DNA of 64,000 nucleotides from Corynebacterium aurimucosum ATCC 700975 (GCF_000022905.1 NC_012590.1:806001-870000); one strand, 5' to 3'; counted from the stretch's first letter, positions 48,894 to 58,496 are shown. Made by a program: numbers and translations. The notes: generated by a model not told the origin, from the letters alone.

Positions 48894-49309
48894 GCCTGAC
48901 GTGAGCCAGCGCCAGAACCTGATGTCATTCACAGTAAAAAGCGTGTGAAAACCGCGGCGGCGAGTTTTCGTCCATTATTTACCGTGAATGACACGTTTAG
49001 GCTGAACGGCTCTCGGTTCTGGAGTTAAAGTGCCCCAGGTTTTGTCCTATCTACTCGGACGGAACAAAACCTGGGACACCTCAGTCCTTGGATGTTGAGG
49101 GTGTGGCTGGTGCGTCGGCCGGCGGGGTCGGTGAGCCAGTCGGCGGGGGTTGTTGCAACTGTTGGAGGATGATAACCAACTCTATTTGTAGACCTCGGCT
49201 AAGTGTTTTGCGTTTGCCGTTGTTGCCAGATATCAAGAAGTTGGGTTTCGGAGTAGGCGAATTCGGGGTCGATGCTGGTGACGGCGTGGGTGAGTCCTGT
49301 GGTGCTTAC
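48894..49309. other. Non-genic stretch with inverted repeat and decayed minus-strand coding remnant
   Basis: GTGCCCCAGGTTTTGTCC (49030-49047) and GGAACAAAACCTGGGACAC (49061-49079) are inverted repeats 14 bp apart; they resemble insertion sequence ends facing each other, or a strong hairpin. Next to them the minus strand holds a short coding-like stretch ending in TAG (reading THAVTSIDPEFAYSETQLLD and WQQRQTQNT), which I take as a transposase-like remnant of unknown family. IS3 copy 2 is inserted at its edge. Confidence 0.4.
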
Positions 49310-49381
49310 GGACCTGACCCCTGTTTGGTAGACACCTGATATCCAGCCCGGTTGGGTTGGGAAGAAAGGTAATCTACCACC

Positions 49382-49681
49382 ATGCCTAGGTACTCCGAAC
49401 AGTTCAAACGTGATGCTGTGGCCCTCTACGAAAACAATGAGGACCTCTCACTTCACGCGGCTTCAGCAGAGCTTGGAGTCAATCGCTCCTCACTTTATTC
49501 CTGGCTTAAGCAGTACGGCACCGGCAAACGTGCCCGCACGAAGACCATGCGTGACAAGGCTCAGGCGACGACTGATTCTGAACGGATCCGCCAGCTAGAA
49601 AAAGAAAACGCAAAGCTGCGCGAAGAACGCGACATCCTGCGCAAGGCCGCGAAATATTTTGCCGAAGAGACACGCTGGTAA
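49382..49681 (+). CDS. IS3-family transposase OrfA, copy 2
   Basis: 99 residues, identical by eye to copy 1 OrfA: HTH in 'LHAASAELGVNRSSLYSWLK' and leucine-zipper-like coiled coil 'IRQLEKENAKLREERDILRK'. The TAA at 49679-49681 is now in frame with OrfB, so normal -1 frameshifting would leave the OrfB frame. Confidence 0.92.
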   Translation: MPRYSEQFKRDAVALYENNEDLSLHAASAELGVNRSSLYSWLKQYGTGKRARTKTMRDKAQATTDSERIRQLEKENAKLREERDILRKAAKYFAEETRW

Positions 49682-49732
49682 TCCGCTTCCAGTTTGTCGA
49701 TGACCACCGAACCGAATACTCGGCTCACACGG

Positions 49733-50575
49733 ATGTGCCACGTGCTAAAGCTCAATCGCTCCTCGTTCTACAAATGGGTCAACACCCGCCAAGAACGCAG
49801 GTTAAAGACGTGTTCTGATGCCCTTATTGGTGCGAGAATCAAGACCATCTTCGATAATGAGCACGGGCTTTATGGTGCTAAACGCATTGCTGCAAGCCTC
49901 AACGACGATACGGGCTTTCCTCCGATCAATCACAAGAAGGTCGCACGCATCATGAAATCCATGGGGCTGAAAGGCTTTACTAAACGGCGTCGATGTATCA
50001 CCACCAGGCGCAAGCCTGGCCGTCGAGTCATGCCAGATTTAGTAGGCCGCAGATTCACCGCTGACAGGCCGAACCAGGTCTATGTAGGCGATATCACCTA
50101 CCTGCCGTGTAAGGGCGGCAAGAACATGTACCTGGCCACGGTCGTCGACGTCTACTCGCGCAAACTTGTCGGACATGCACTCGCCGATCACATGCGGGTA
50201 TCACTGGTTATCGAAGCTTTATCTCATGCAAGGAAAGTCCGTGGAAGCCTTAAAGGGGCAATTTTCCATTCTGATCATGGCAGTGTGTACACCTCACAAG
50301 CATTTAGGGACCACTGCACCCAGCTTGGTGTTCGCCAATCCATGGGAGCAGTGGGAACGAGTGCCGATAATGCCCTGGCAGAATCATTTAACGCCACCCT
50401 AAAGCGTGAAGTTCTGCGTGATCGGAAAGTCTTTGACAATCCCATCATCTGCCGCCAAGAAGTCTTCCGATGGTGCATGCGCTACAACACGCGCAGACGA
50501 CACTCCTGGTGCAACCTTCTAGCCCCCGATGACTTCGAAGAACTCACATCAGCTACACTGACCCAAGCAGCATAG
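49733..50575 (+). CDS. IS3-family transposase OrfB, copy 2 (upstream frame changed)
   Basis: 280 residues from the Met homologous to copy 1, with intact DDE residues. Upstream of this Met the sequence CGGCTCACACGG replaces CGGTCAAGCGG of copy 1, one base longer. The conserved lead 'DDHRTEYSVKR' is thus out of frame. OrfAB fusion by -1 frameshifting should fail. Differences from copy 1 in the protein are few (for example Thr for Ser in 'GFTKRRRC', Asn-Ile for Ser-Ser in 'DNPIICRQ'). Confidence 0.88.
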   Translation: MCHVLKLNRSSFYKWVNTRQERRLKTCSDALIGARIKTIFDNEHGLYGAKRIAASLNDDTGFPPINHKKVARIMKSMGLKGFTKRRRCITTRRKPGRRVMPDLVGRRFTADRPNQVYVGDITYLPCKGGKNMYLATVVDVYSRKLVGHALADHMRVSLVIEALSHARKVRGSLKGAIFHSDHGSVYTSQAFRDHCTQLGVRQSMGAVGTSADNALAESFNATLKREVLRDRKVFDNPIICRQEVFRWCMRYNTRRRHSWCNLLAPDDFEELTSATLTQAA

Positions 50576-50616
50576 CTAACCCCCGACGTGTCTACCTTCC
50601 GGGGGTCAGGCCCTAC

Positions 50617-50800
50617 CGTTGGAATGCAAATTTCACACGGCATTTTGACGGTGCTGGGCAAGGAATCCAACGAGATTTCTAGCATTGCCGGTTTGAGCCA
50701 CATCTTTATCACGGTGGGGCTGACGGTCTTTCTCGTGAATTTGGGCTGGGCCATCAAGGAACCAGATGCAGGCAGCGCCAATGCTTCGGTGAACGCCTAA
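50617..50800 (+). pseudogene. C-terminal fragment of a membrane transporter, cut by IS copy 2
   Basis: Frame reads TVGMQISHGILTVLGKESNE, then a hydrophobic helix 'GLSHIFITVGLTVFLVNLGWAIKEP' and a short tail, ending with a stop at 50800. The 5' end is lost at the IS. It looks like the last helix of a solute carrier, but the family cannot be told from 61 residues. The next pseudogene (MFS) starts 3 bp later. Confidence 0.5.
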
Positions 50801-50802
50801 CT

Positions 50803-52105
50803 ATGAGCGAGCGCAGCGCTCAAGAACGCTCAAGAAAACGTCACGGCGCCTACTCGCCGCGATTGGATGAGCCTGGCGGTTCTTTCCGTTGGACTGGGCG
50901 TCATTGTCCTAGATGCACTATCGTCGGCGTGGCATTGCCCTCGAACATCACTGACCTGCAGCTCAACCTGACGCAGGCGCAGTGGGTCAACAGCCTCTAT
51001 GCGGTGCTACTGGCGGAGCTGCTCTGCGACGGGGCAAGATTGCGGATACCTGGGGACGCAAGCGAGCCTTCCTCACCGGCCTGACAATATTCGTGGCAGG
51101 CAGCGTATTGGCGGGATTTCCTACCTCGGCCGCCACGTGGATCTCCGCGCGCGCAGTACAGGCAATCGGTGCTGCGTTCATCATGCCTTCCACGCTTTCC
51201 ACGGGTAAACCGTATTCCGCGGCAAATACCGCGCAGCAGCCTTTGGTGTGTGGGGCGCGGTGATTTCCGGTGCGGCAGCGGTCGGACCGCTTGCCGGTGG
51301 TGCACTGACGGAATGGGTGTCCTGGTATTCGCGATTATCGAGGGCCCGACCTAGGCTGGTGGGAGCCCCAATCCTCATTCAGCTTCTTTGGCTGGACCTG
51401 GTTCGAAAACGCGGCTATTTCACCGGTTCCGCTAGGGCGCACGATTTCGGCCGTGGGCTTCGCGCTGTTAATCAGGTTGGAAAAGCACCGCGAGCGGGGT
51501 CACCGCTCGGCGCTGTTGTATCTTGAATTGTTTTCTTATTCCACGTTCTCGTGGGGCAATATCACCGCTGGTGCGGTAGCAATCGGCGAGTTTGCCATCA
51601 TCTTCGTGTTGCCGCTGTACCTGATTAATACGTTGGACCTCTGCACGATGTTGTCTGGCCTGGTGCTGGCAGCCATGGCAATCGGTGCATTCTTCTCCGT
51701 TGCAGCAGCCCCCACGTCGCGGCACGGTACGGGGCGCCTGGCACCGTGCTCATTGGGCTCGGCTTGGAAGCCGTCGGCGTCCTTATCCTCGTCCTGCTTA
51801 TGGGGCCGGATACGAATGGTTGGATCATCGCCGCGCCGCTGACCCTGTACGGCTTGGGCCTGGGGTTCGCCTCCGCGCAGCTGACTGGCACGATGCTGCG
51901 GGATACTCCCGTCGATGACTCCGGGCAAGCCTCCGCAACGCAAACCACCGTGCGCCTGGGGCAGTGGTGTAGGCCTTAAGAGAAGGCATGGCCAACGCCG
52001 CGCAGTGGTCGCTCGTAGCCGCTACCGCATTCTTCGCTCTGAGCTTTGTCGGTGCACTTAGGGTGCTCCGTGCTGCGGGGGGAGAAGGGTGCCCCCGCAA
52101 ACAAC
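50803..52105 (+). pseudogene. MFS transporter (DHA2/EmrB-like) with several frameshifts
   Basis: Across changing frames one can read TIVGVALPSNITDLQLNLTQAQWVNSLYAVLL (helix 1-2 region), then 'GKIADTWGRKRAFLTGLTIFVAGSVLAGF' (the MFS motif A), 'ISARAVQAIGAAFIMPSTLST', 'FGVWGAVISGAAAVGPLAGGALTEWVSW', later 'LFSYSTFSWGNITAGAVAIGEFAIIFVLPLYL' and 'LIGLGLEAVGVLILVLLMGPD'. At least five frame changes separate these pieces, so the gene is dead. EmrB/QacA-like drug exporters have this order. It runs into the 3' end of the iron-related ABC operon, which is on the other strand. Confidence 0.82.
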
Positions 52106-52124
52106 GCCGATCTCGGTGCCCGCG

Positions 52125-53897
52125 TTAATCGCGTCCCGAACTGATTTTCCACCCGCGTGCTGCTTTGCGTTGCTGCCAGAAGTGACGGTAGATACCGGGG
52201 ACATCGGAAAGCTCAGAATGCGTGCCCAGCTGGCTGACTTGCCCGTGTTCATCCAAGACTACGATTTGATCAGCAGATTTGATTGTATCCAGCTTATGGG
52301 CGATGACAATAAAAGTAGATTGCTCCCGTAGCTCGTCCATCGCAGCAAGAATGTTTGCCTCATTTTCTGCATCGAGCGCGGAGGTAGCCTCATCAAAGAG
52401 TACAATCGGCGCTTGCTTGAGAAGCGCGCGAGCTACAGATACGCGCTGGCGTTCACCACCGGATAGAAGCCGACCGCCTTCACCAACAGGAGTATGCCAC
52501 CCTAGGCGGTTGGCAATAGAAGTCACGCCTGAAAGATCAGCTGCGCGGAAGACTTCCTCATCGGAGGCGTCGGGACGACCAACGCGGATATTAGCGATTA
52601 ACGAGTCGTCGAAGAGGTAGACATCCTGAAAAACCATGGACAGTCTGGACATTAACTGTTCGGTTCCAAGCTCGCGGATATCTACGCCGTCAACCATCAC
52701 CGCCCCGGAATCTACATCCCAGAATCGCGAAATAAGGCGCGCAATTGTGGTCTTTCCGGAGCCAGAAGGACCGACAATGGCGGTAACGGTGCCTGGTCGA
52801 GCATGGAAAGCGATATCTACCAATACTGGTTTATCGCCGTATCCAAACGTGACATTACGCAGCTCTACACTTCCCGAACCATCGCCTGGGCGCGGAGTAG
52901 TGGGTTCCGGTAGGGAAGGGGCATCGGTGATGAGCTCAGTTTCTGTGAGCGCGATACGGCCGGCATCTAAACCGACGAAAGAAGAACCCAGCTGCTCAAG
53001 CGTGCGGGTAAACCTCAAGCTGATTCCGATGATCGCAATTGTTTCTAGTGGCGATAGGGCGCCTTCAACGGCAAGATCCGCGGAGACCATAATGAGAGCC
53101 ACAATGAAGATCTGCACTACTATGCCGTTGAGTAGCAAAGCTAATGTGGATACCCATAGCTCGCGTATTCGTGCTTTATGGTCGATTTCTAGCGCTTGCT
53201 CTAGTGGCGCAAAAACTTGTGATTGTCCTGCCGCGCGCAGGGCTGGTTGACGGTTAGCAAATTCTACGATGCGCTGGGAGAGCTCTTTACTCGGCCCCAG
53301 TGCGCGGTTCGATGCTTTCTCACGAATCCATGCAGCCAACTGCATCACCACGAGCGCCAATGGTGCGATGATAAGAAGGACCAAGCCCAGCTTCGGGTTC
53401 CAGAAACACGCTCCTACTAACAAGGTGACAAGTGCCGCGCTATCGCGGTATATCGTTCCTTGAATATGCGCAATGGTCTCGGCCGCCACCATAAAGCGAT
53501 CTGAAACGAGGCGAGATAGGCCGCCGGTATTAGCCGGTACGAACCAGCCGAGCGGTAGCGTTGCTAATTTATCGCCCACAGTCGTGTGCGCGGCTCGGAT
53601 GAAATCCAAGGCCGTGTGGTAAGAGGCCATGGTTGCGAAAAATCGTAGCGCAAAAGCTACGAGCGCAATTGCCAAAAGCGTCCACATCCATGGTGCGATC
53701 GTCGTATCCCCATCGAGTGCCTTTGTAAGTGGCACGAGCGTGAGAACGGCGAGGCCATCAAGCACGCCAACGATAAGCGATAGACAAGCATACCTTTTAT
53801 TGAGCTTATGGCCTACAGGACTTTGCAGCTTTTTGACACTGCGAGTGAGTAGCGGATCACGAAGACGCGAACTAACAGGCGTAGTGGCATTAGACAT
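52125..53897 (-). CDS. Exporter-fold ABC half-transporter (IrtB/YbtQ-like), last gene of DtxR-boxed operon
   Basis: 590 residues: a six-helix exporter-type membrane domain (residues about 35-320), then a nucleotide-binding domain with Walker A GPSGSGKTT (near 381), signature LSGGERQR and Walker B IVLFDEATSALD. Start ATG at 53897 overlaps the end of the previous gene by 8 bases. Type IV (exporter-fold) ABC proteins of the IrtAB/YbtPQ class import ferric siderophores. Here it lies in an operon with ECF components and a DtxR box, so iron import is likely rather than drug export. It pairs with the gene before it. Confidence 0.88.
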   Translation of the reverse strand: MSNATTPVSSRLRDPLLTRSVKKLQSPVGHKLNKRYACLSLIVGVLDGLAVLTLVPLTKALDGDTTIAPWMWTLLAIALVAFALRFFATMASYHTALDFIRAAHTTVGDKLATLPLGWFVPANTGGLSRLVSDRFMVAAETIAHIQGTIYRDSAALVTLLVGACFWNPKLGLVLLIIAPLALVVMQLAAWIREKASNRALGPSKELSQRIVEFANRQPALRAAGQSQVFAPLEQALEIDHKARIRELWVSTLALLLNGIVVQIFIVALIMVSADLAVEGALSPLETIAIIGISLRFTRTLEQLGSSFVGLDAGRIALTETELITDAPSLPEPTTPRPGDGSGSVELRNVTFGYGDKPVLVDIAFHARPGTVTAIVGPSGSGKTTIARLISRFWDVDSGAVMVDGVDIRELGTEQLMSRLSMVFQDVYLFDDSLIANIRVGRPDASDEEVFRAADLSGVTSIANRLGWHTPVGEGGRLLSGGERQRVSVARALLKQAPIVLFDEATSALDAENEANILAAMDELREQSTFIVIAHKLDTIKSADQIVVLDEHGQVSQLGTHSELSDVPGIYRHFWQQRKAARGWKISSGRD

Positions 53898-55638
53898 GAG
53901 AATTATCCTTCATAGGCTTGAGGCAGATTATTTGGTCTGCTCCTTGGATGGACTCCGGCTTGTGGGCGATGACTAAGACGGTCTTGCCTCTGACGAGTGT
54001 GGCTAGAGCTGCTTGAATTTCTGCTTCGCAGTCAGGATCAGTTGCCGCAGTAGCTTCATCCAGGATCAAGATTGGGGCATTGGTAATGATTGCCCGGGCA
54101 ATAGAAATGCGTTGCTGTTGTCCACCGGATAAAGAGGTGTCCTCACCAACAACGGTGTCGAGCCCAGCCGGTAAAGCGCGAATATCAGCAGCTATGTGCG
54201 CAGCCTCTGCGGCTTGCCAGATCTCTTCATCGCGGGCTTCTGGGCGTGCAAGGCGAATGTTTTCCCGAATACTCATACGCAGTAAGTGAGGATCTTGTAA
54301 GACGAAAGCCACAGTGCGGTACAAACTGTCGAAAGTGAGATCACGGATATCCACGTTGTTGATAGTGATTGTGCCCGAATCTGGATCCTGGAAACGCGCC
54401 AACATCGTTGCTGCTGTGGATTTGCCAGACCCGGAGGGGCCAATCAATGCCGTGACAGTGCCTGCATTTAGTTGCGCAGAAAAGTCTTGGAGGACTGGTG
54501 TGTCTGGGGCGTAGCTAAAGCTGACCTTATGGAACTCCACCTCCATGTCTTGACTATTGGCGTCGAGGCTCTTTTGGCCTTCTTTCACATGGGAAATTGT
54601 CATGACTTCATCAAGGCGCAACGCCGCATTGCCAGCGAGCTGGTAAGACCACATCATTTGGCCGACGGTTTGAATCGTGCCCGGGAGCACCAGCGCAATT
54701 AACGTTGTTGCGATGACTTCAGCGACCGTGACATAGCCACCAGCTATCAGCAGGGAACCGACTCCTAGATTGATAAGGATGAGGACAGGAACCGCCACCA
54801 CAGACTCTGAGATTGCGGAAACACGCAGAAGCGGACGTACCCACTCGTAATAGAATTCCGCGAATTTTTGGGCAGCTTCGCGATATCGAGCGTGGGCTTT
54901 GCCAACGGTGCCGAAAGCCTTGACGACGGAAATACCTTCGGAGAACTCCACCGCAGTCGCAGAGACCTCACCCAGATAATTATCCATTTCCGCAGTTTTT
55001 GTGCCCATATCTTTCATTGAATATGCTTGGATTGCTAGGAAAATGGGCACAGTGGCAATAGAAAGTAGACCAAGGCGCCAATCCAAGATAAAGGCATAAA
55101 CCAGAAGCGCGAGGGGCGTAAAGATCGCGGCGACCTTCTCTACAGGAGCATGGGCTGTCAGGGTGTGCAGAGTTAACGTATCGTCCTCGACGGCTTTGCG
55201 GACTTTGCCGGAATTAGTCTGGCTAAACCACGAGAGTGGTGCTTTCGCAATAGCGGTAATAATTCGGCGCCGGTTAATCCCCACCAACTTTGCATCAGCG
55301 AAGTGGGTGATTGCAAGGGCAAGGAAATAGAAGAATAGCTGGCCCAAAAATGCAGCAAGTAGCCATTTCACAATGGACGCGACGTCATCAGTATTGCCGT
55401 CGATTAGAGCATTTCCCAGTGCCACCAACGCGACGTAGGGTGCTACGGCGAGTACCGAGGATATAAGCGCGAGAAACTGTGCGAAGTAGATGGTTGTTTG
55501 CACTGGGGCCAGTAGTTTTTTTAGAGCGACCTGGCCGGCTTTTAGTTTTGCGCGAGCCTCTTCTTCCGGTGACGCACCGTGTGATTCTGGTGCGTGGGTT
55601 CCGCTTGATTCTGTGGAACTTTGTTTTAGTTCAGACAT
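53890..55638 (-). CDS. Exporter-fold ABC half-transporter (IrtA/YbtP-like)
   Basis: 582 residues. After a hydrophilic N-terminus of about 45 residues follow six helices and the NBD: Walker A GPSGSGKST (near 393), 'LQDPHLLRMSIRENIRLARPEA' (Q-loop), signature LSGGQQQR and Walker B ILILDEATAATD. In the D-loop/H-loop region 'VIAHKPES' the switch His is present. It forms a heterodimer with the following gene. It starts 7 bp after the double-ATPase gene. No siderophore-interaction (SIP) domain is fused to it, unlike mycobacterial IrtA. Confidence 0.88.
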   Translation of the reverse strand: MSELKQSSTESSGTHAPESHGASPEEEARAKLKAGQVALKKLLAPVQTTIYFAQFLALISSVLAVAPYVALVALGNALIDGNTDDVASIVKWLLAAFLGQLFFYFLALAITHFADAKLVGINRRRIITAIAKAPLSWFSQTNSGKVRKAVEDDTLTLHTLTAHAPVEKVAAIFTPLALLVYAFILDWRLGLLSIATVPIFLAIQAYSMKDMGTKTAEMDNYLGEVSATAVEFSEGISVVKAFGTVGKAHARYREAAQKFAEFYYEWVRPLLRVSAISESVVAVPVLILINLGVGSLLIAGGYVTVAEVIATTLIALVLPGTIQTVGQMMWSYQLAGNAALRLDEVMTISHVKEGQKSLDANSQDMEVEFHKVSFSYAPDTPVLQDFSAQLNAGTVTALIGPSGSGKSTAATMLARFQDPDSGTITINNVDIRDLTFDSLYRTVAFVLQDPHLLRMSIRENIRLARPEARDEEIWQAAEAAHIAADIRALPAGLDTVVGEDTSLSGGQQQRISIARAIITNAPILILDEATAATDPDCEAEIQAALATLVRGKTVLVIAHKPESIQGADQIICLKPMKDNSHV

Positions 55639-55645
55639 TTCTTTC

Positions 55646-57115
55646 TCAATTCTTGTTGATGTCAGTCATATCGATGATTCTGGTGACTGATTCTTGGATG
55701 AATTCGTGGTCATGGGTGATGACGATGACCACTGCTCCGCTTGCTGCAAGAGATCGAAGTAGCGCAGAGATGGATTGCAGTTGGCGCCAGCCCACGCCAG
55801 AGGTAGGTTCATCGAAGATGTAGATCGCTGCTTGCTCGGCTTGGGCTGAAGCTATGGCTAAGCGTTGCCGTTGCCCACCGGACAGAGACTGCGGATGCCG
55901 TTGGGCCATTCCTGCCAGATCGAGGCGATGGAGAATCTCATTGACATCGATGTGGTCCCGCTTCTTCTTTGCCAGTCCGAGCGTGACTTCTTCTTCGGTG
56001 GTGGCTGCGAATAATTGGCGGCCAACATCTTGCATCACCATGTACGCGGCACGTCTGCGGGCAGCCGCTCCTACTCGTTTGCTGTTCAAACGGAGACTAC
56101 CGCCGCGTTTGGGAGAAGCAAGACCACAAATGATCCTGGCGAGGGTGGTTTTTCCAGCGCCGTTGGGCCCGATTAAGGCGGTGACTTCGCCGCTGGGGAA
56201 AAATGCGTGGTCAATGTTTAATACCTCATGTGCGCCATAAGAAAAACAGATGTTGCTTAGCTCGAGTCCGCTCCGCTGGGGATCGGCGTTTTCGAGCGTG
56301 GGTGGTACCGGCACGCTCGCGGGCAGGGGAACATGGTGTAAGCTGCGTAGCCCCAATTGTTTGCGTTCGGGTTCGTCTAAGGCATAAAACTCCTGAGCGC
56401 GGAAACTCCGCGTTATTTTTCCCTGAGTCAAGTAAATAACTTGGTCAGCGATATCTTTTAAGAAAAAGAGACGGTGATCAGCGATAATGATCGTTGTGCC
56501 TAATTCCTTCAAGCGGTGTAGCACGCGTGCAAGAATATCGATGCTTTCCATAGAGAGATTGGACGTGGGTTCATCGAGAAGCACGAGACTGCCCGGGGAC
56601 ACAAGCGCGCATGCGCATGCCACGGTTTGTAACTGCCCACCGGATAATTCTTTGAATCGCCGGCCCCGAAGATCGTTAATGCCTAGTAGCTCGACCGCTG
56701 ATTGAATCCTCGACTCAATTTCTTTGGGATCTACACCAAGGTTTTCTAGCCCGAAGGCCAATTCTGCATTGACGCTTTCAGTGAAAAATTGTGTCCTTGG
56801 ATTCTGGAATACTGAGGCGCTGAACTCGATGGCTCGGGACAGCGGTTCTTCCGCAGGGGTAAAAGCCTGGTCATCCTTTATAATAGTGATGGTGCCTAGT
56901 AGCTCTCCTGGATTGAAATGGGGGATGAGTCCGTTGATCAACTTGAGTACCGTGGACTTTCCCGATCCGGAATCACCGGTAATCAGTAGACACTGTCCTG
57001 GAGAGACAGAAAAAGACACATCAGATACACCTTGAATACCTGGCCGAGCTCCCAATGGATATGTAAAAGAAACGTTGTGGGCGTCTACACTGGTTGCGAT
57101 ACTGCGTTCGTTCAT
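55646..57115 (-). CDS. ECF transporter double ATPase (two ABC domains in one chain)
   Basis: 489 residues with two NBDs: N half with Walker A TGDSGSGKST (near 45-54), signature LSGGQLQT and Walker B LVLLDEPTSNL; C half with GPNGAGKTT (near 318-326), LSGGQRQR and 'IYIFDEPTSGV'. The N-half signature LSGGQLQT differs from LSGGQRQR in the place of Arg. The whole is the fused EcfA-EcfA' module that powers the ECF transporter together with the EcfT protein. It overlaps EcfT by four bases and is followed closely by the exporter-fold pair. Confidence 0.9.
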   Translation of the reverse strand: MNERSIATSVDAHNVSFTYPLGARPGIQGVSDVSFSVSPGQCLLITGDSGSGKSTVLKLINGLIPHFNPGELLGTITIIKDDQAFTPAEEPLSRAIEFSASVFQNPRTQFFTESVNAELAFGLENLGVDPKEIESRIQSAVELLGINDLRGRRFKELSGGQLQTVACACALVSPGSLVLLDEPTSNLSMESIDILARVLHRLKELGTTIIIADHRLFFLKDIADQVIYLTQGKITRSFRAQEFYALDEPERKQLGLRSLHHVPLPASVPVPPTLENADPQRSGLELSNICFSYGAHEVLNIDHAFFPSGEVTALIGPNGAGKTTLARIICGLASPKRGGSLRLNSKRVGAAARRRAAYMVMQDVGRQLFAATTEEEVTLGLAKKKRDHIDVNEILHRLDLAGMAQRHPQSLSGGQRQRLAIASAQAEQAAIYIFDEPTSGVGWRQLQSISALLRSLAASGAVVIVITHDHEFIQESVTRIIDMTDINKN

Positions 57116-57837
57116 AAGTGGACCTCCGTGGGAAGCCAGACAGAGGCAACAACGAGGCCCAACCCAGCTAGTGCAGTTGCATCGACAAGCTTGAAGGAAA
57201 GATCGGCGGTGGTGGTTGGGCGTGCGGGTCCTCCCAATCCCCGGACAAGAGCAGAGGCAGCGAGCTCATCACCAGCGCGGACGACGGCACCTAATAAGGG
57301 GATGATCAACATCGCGGACGATTGTGTGGGCTGTGTGATCCAGCTTTTTACTCCAGGCTGGAGACCCCGAAGGACCATGGCATCGCGGATGGCTTTGGCT
57401 TCTGCCACGATGATCGGCAAAACGCGCAGGAATACCGCCGGTGGAATGGTGGCCCAGCCTGGTAAACGCAGGTCCCGCAGTGCTGAGGTCAACGTGGATG
57501 GTGTGAGAGTGAGCAAGCCGAATGTGCCGATGGACATGCTGATGACAAAACGGCTTAGCCACGAAAAAATTGCCGCTGAAAAAGCGAAAAATGTGGAGCC
57601 AGGAAGCTGTAATAGGCCCCAGTACCCTAGATAGGATAATGCAAAAGCGAACAGGCAAATAAGACCATAGTGTGGCTTTACTGTAGCTAGTGCGATGGAG
57701 CTGAAAGCGATAGAAATCAGCAGTGTCGGTAGGTGGCCGTGGCTGAGAGCTACCGCATTGATTACTAGAACAGAAAGCAGCACGGTCCGTGGATCGATCG
57801 AAGATCGATGAAGCACGCCCTGTTTTTGCAGGCTCAC
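57112..57837 (-). CDS. ECF transporter transmembrane component EcfT (CbiQ-like)
   Basis: 241 residues with a GTG start in a four-base overlap (GTGA) with the S component. Five or so helices and the coupling helix motif: 'RVLPIIVAEAKAIRDAMVLRGLQPG' is the conserved ARG-type pair (here 'AMVLRG' and 'ASALVRGLG') that contacts the ATPases. It links the substrate-binding S component to the double ATPase. The C-terminus has one more helix. Confidence 0.88.
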   Translation of the reverse strand: MSLQKQGVLHRSSIDPRTVLLSVLVINAVALSHGHLPTLLISIAFSSIALATVKPHYGLICLFAFALSYLGYWGLLQLPGSTFFAFSAAIFSWLSRFVISMSIGTFGLLTLTPSTLTSALRDLRLPGWATIPPAVFLRVLPIIVAEAKAIRDAMVLRGLQPGVKSWITQPTQSSAMLIIPLLGAVVRAGDELAASALVRGLGGPARPTTTADLSFKLVDATALAGLGLVVASVWLPTEVHL

Positions 57838-58469
57838 AGGAGACCAGCGCTTTCAAAGTGTTTGCGGCTGACGCGAACTCCGACCTTTCCTCCGATAAAG
57901 CCGACGATGAGCGCACAAATGGCCAGTACTCCAATGGTCCATGGCTGGAAGATATCCGACATGGCATCGGCATATTCTTGACCCATTTGGTCTGCGATAT
58001 CGACGTAGTAGGAGTCCGTATCCAGAATTAGCGGGATAAAAGGCATAGAAATCCAGACACAGAAGACGCTGTAGGCAATAGGGAAGGATTTGGCAATACT
58101 GAGGTGGCTTTTTGTAATAATCAAATCCGCGATAAACCCTAGAATTATGCTTCCCAGCAGGGTCCAGAAGTAGTGTCCGGTGAGCATGAATGCTAGTCCG
58201 TTAATACCACCGACGAGGGTGAAAGCACCCATTTTGGGCGTGCGGGCGGCATAAAGCGCTAGCACGATTCCGTTTGCGATTGCCGCGATGAACCATCCAA
58301 TAAACATGAATTGTGGTCCTGCGAATCCAATCATTCCGCTTACAAAGGTGATTACAAAGTAAAGTGCAGCAAAGATGCCAGCGTTGATGAGATCTCTGGT
58401 GTTTAAACGTGCCGTCGACCCACTGGATGAGCTTGCACTCCGTGCGGGCGTAGAGGACTGTTGGGTCAT
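57834..58469 (-). CDS. ECF transporter substrate-specific component, Trep_Strep/MptD family
   Basis: 211 residues. After a Ser-rich N-terminus of about 20 residues comes 'LNTRDLINAGIFAALYFVITFVSGMIGFAGPQFMFIGWFIAAIANGIVLALY', the opening of the MptD/Trep_Strep S-component family, then four more helices. Substrates of this family are not established. In other bacteria these genes lie in iron- or siderophore-linked operons. It is the first gene of the operon and follows a DtxR-type box; the substrate is therefore probably a metal chelate. Start ATG at 58469. Confidence 0.85.
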   Translation of the reverse strand: MTQQSSTPARSASSSSGSTARLNTRDLINAGIFAALYFVITFVSGMIGFAGPQFMFIGWFIAAIANGIVLALYAARTPKMGAFTLVGGINGLAFMLTGHYFWTLLGSIILGFIADLIITKSHLSIAKSFPIAYSVFCVWISMPFIPLILDTDSYYVDIADQMGQEYADAMSDIFQPWTIGVLAICALIVGFIGGKVGVRVSRKHFESAGLL

Positions 58470-58496
58470 AGTAAACCTCGATTTATGAACAGCAGG

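Larger units (their letters stand above)
49310..50613 (+). mobile_element. IS3-family insertion sequence, copy 2
   Basis: 1304 bp with ends GGACCTGACCCCTGTTTGGT (left) and GGGCCTGACCCCCGGAAGGT (right, read inward). A 3-bp duplication TAC flanks it (49307-49309 and 50614-50616). It is nearly identical to copy 1 at 15806-17108 in opposite orientation. One base more than copy 1 is found just before the OrfB start region, which shifts the OrfB frame into phase with OrfA. Confidence 0.93.

Noticed and set aside
52125..55638. Reading the two exporter-fold ABC proteins as multidrug exporters
   Set aside because: They sit in an operon with ECF components behind a DtxR-type box; exporter-fold siderophore importers fit better, though export cannot be excluded.
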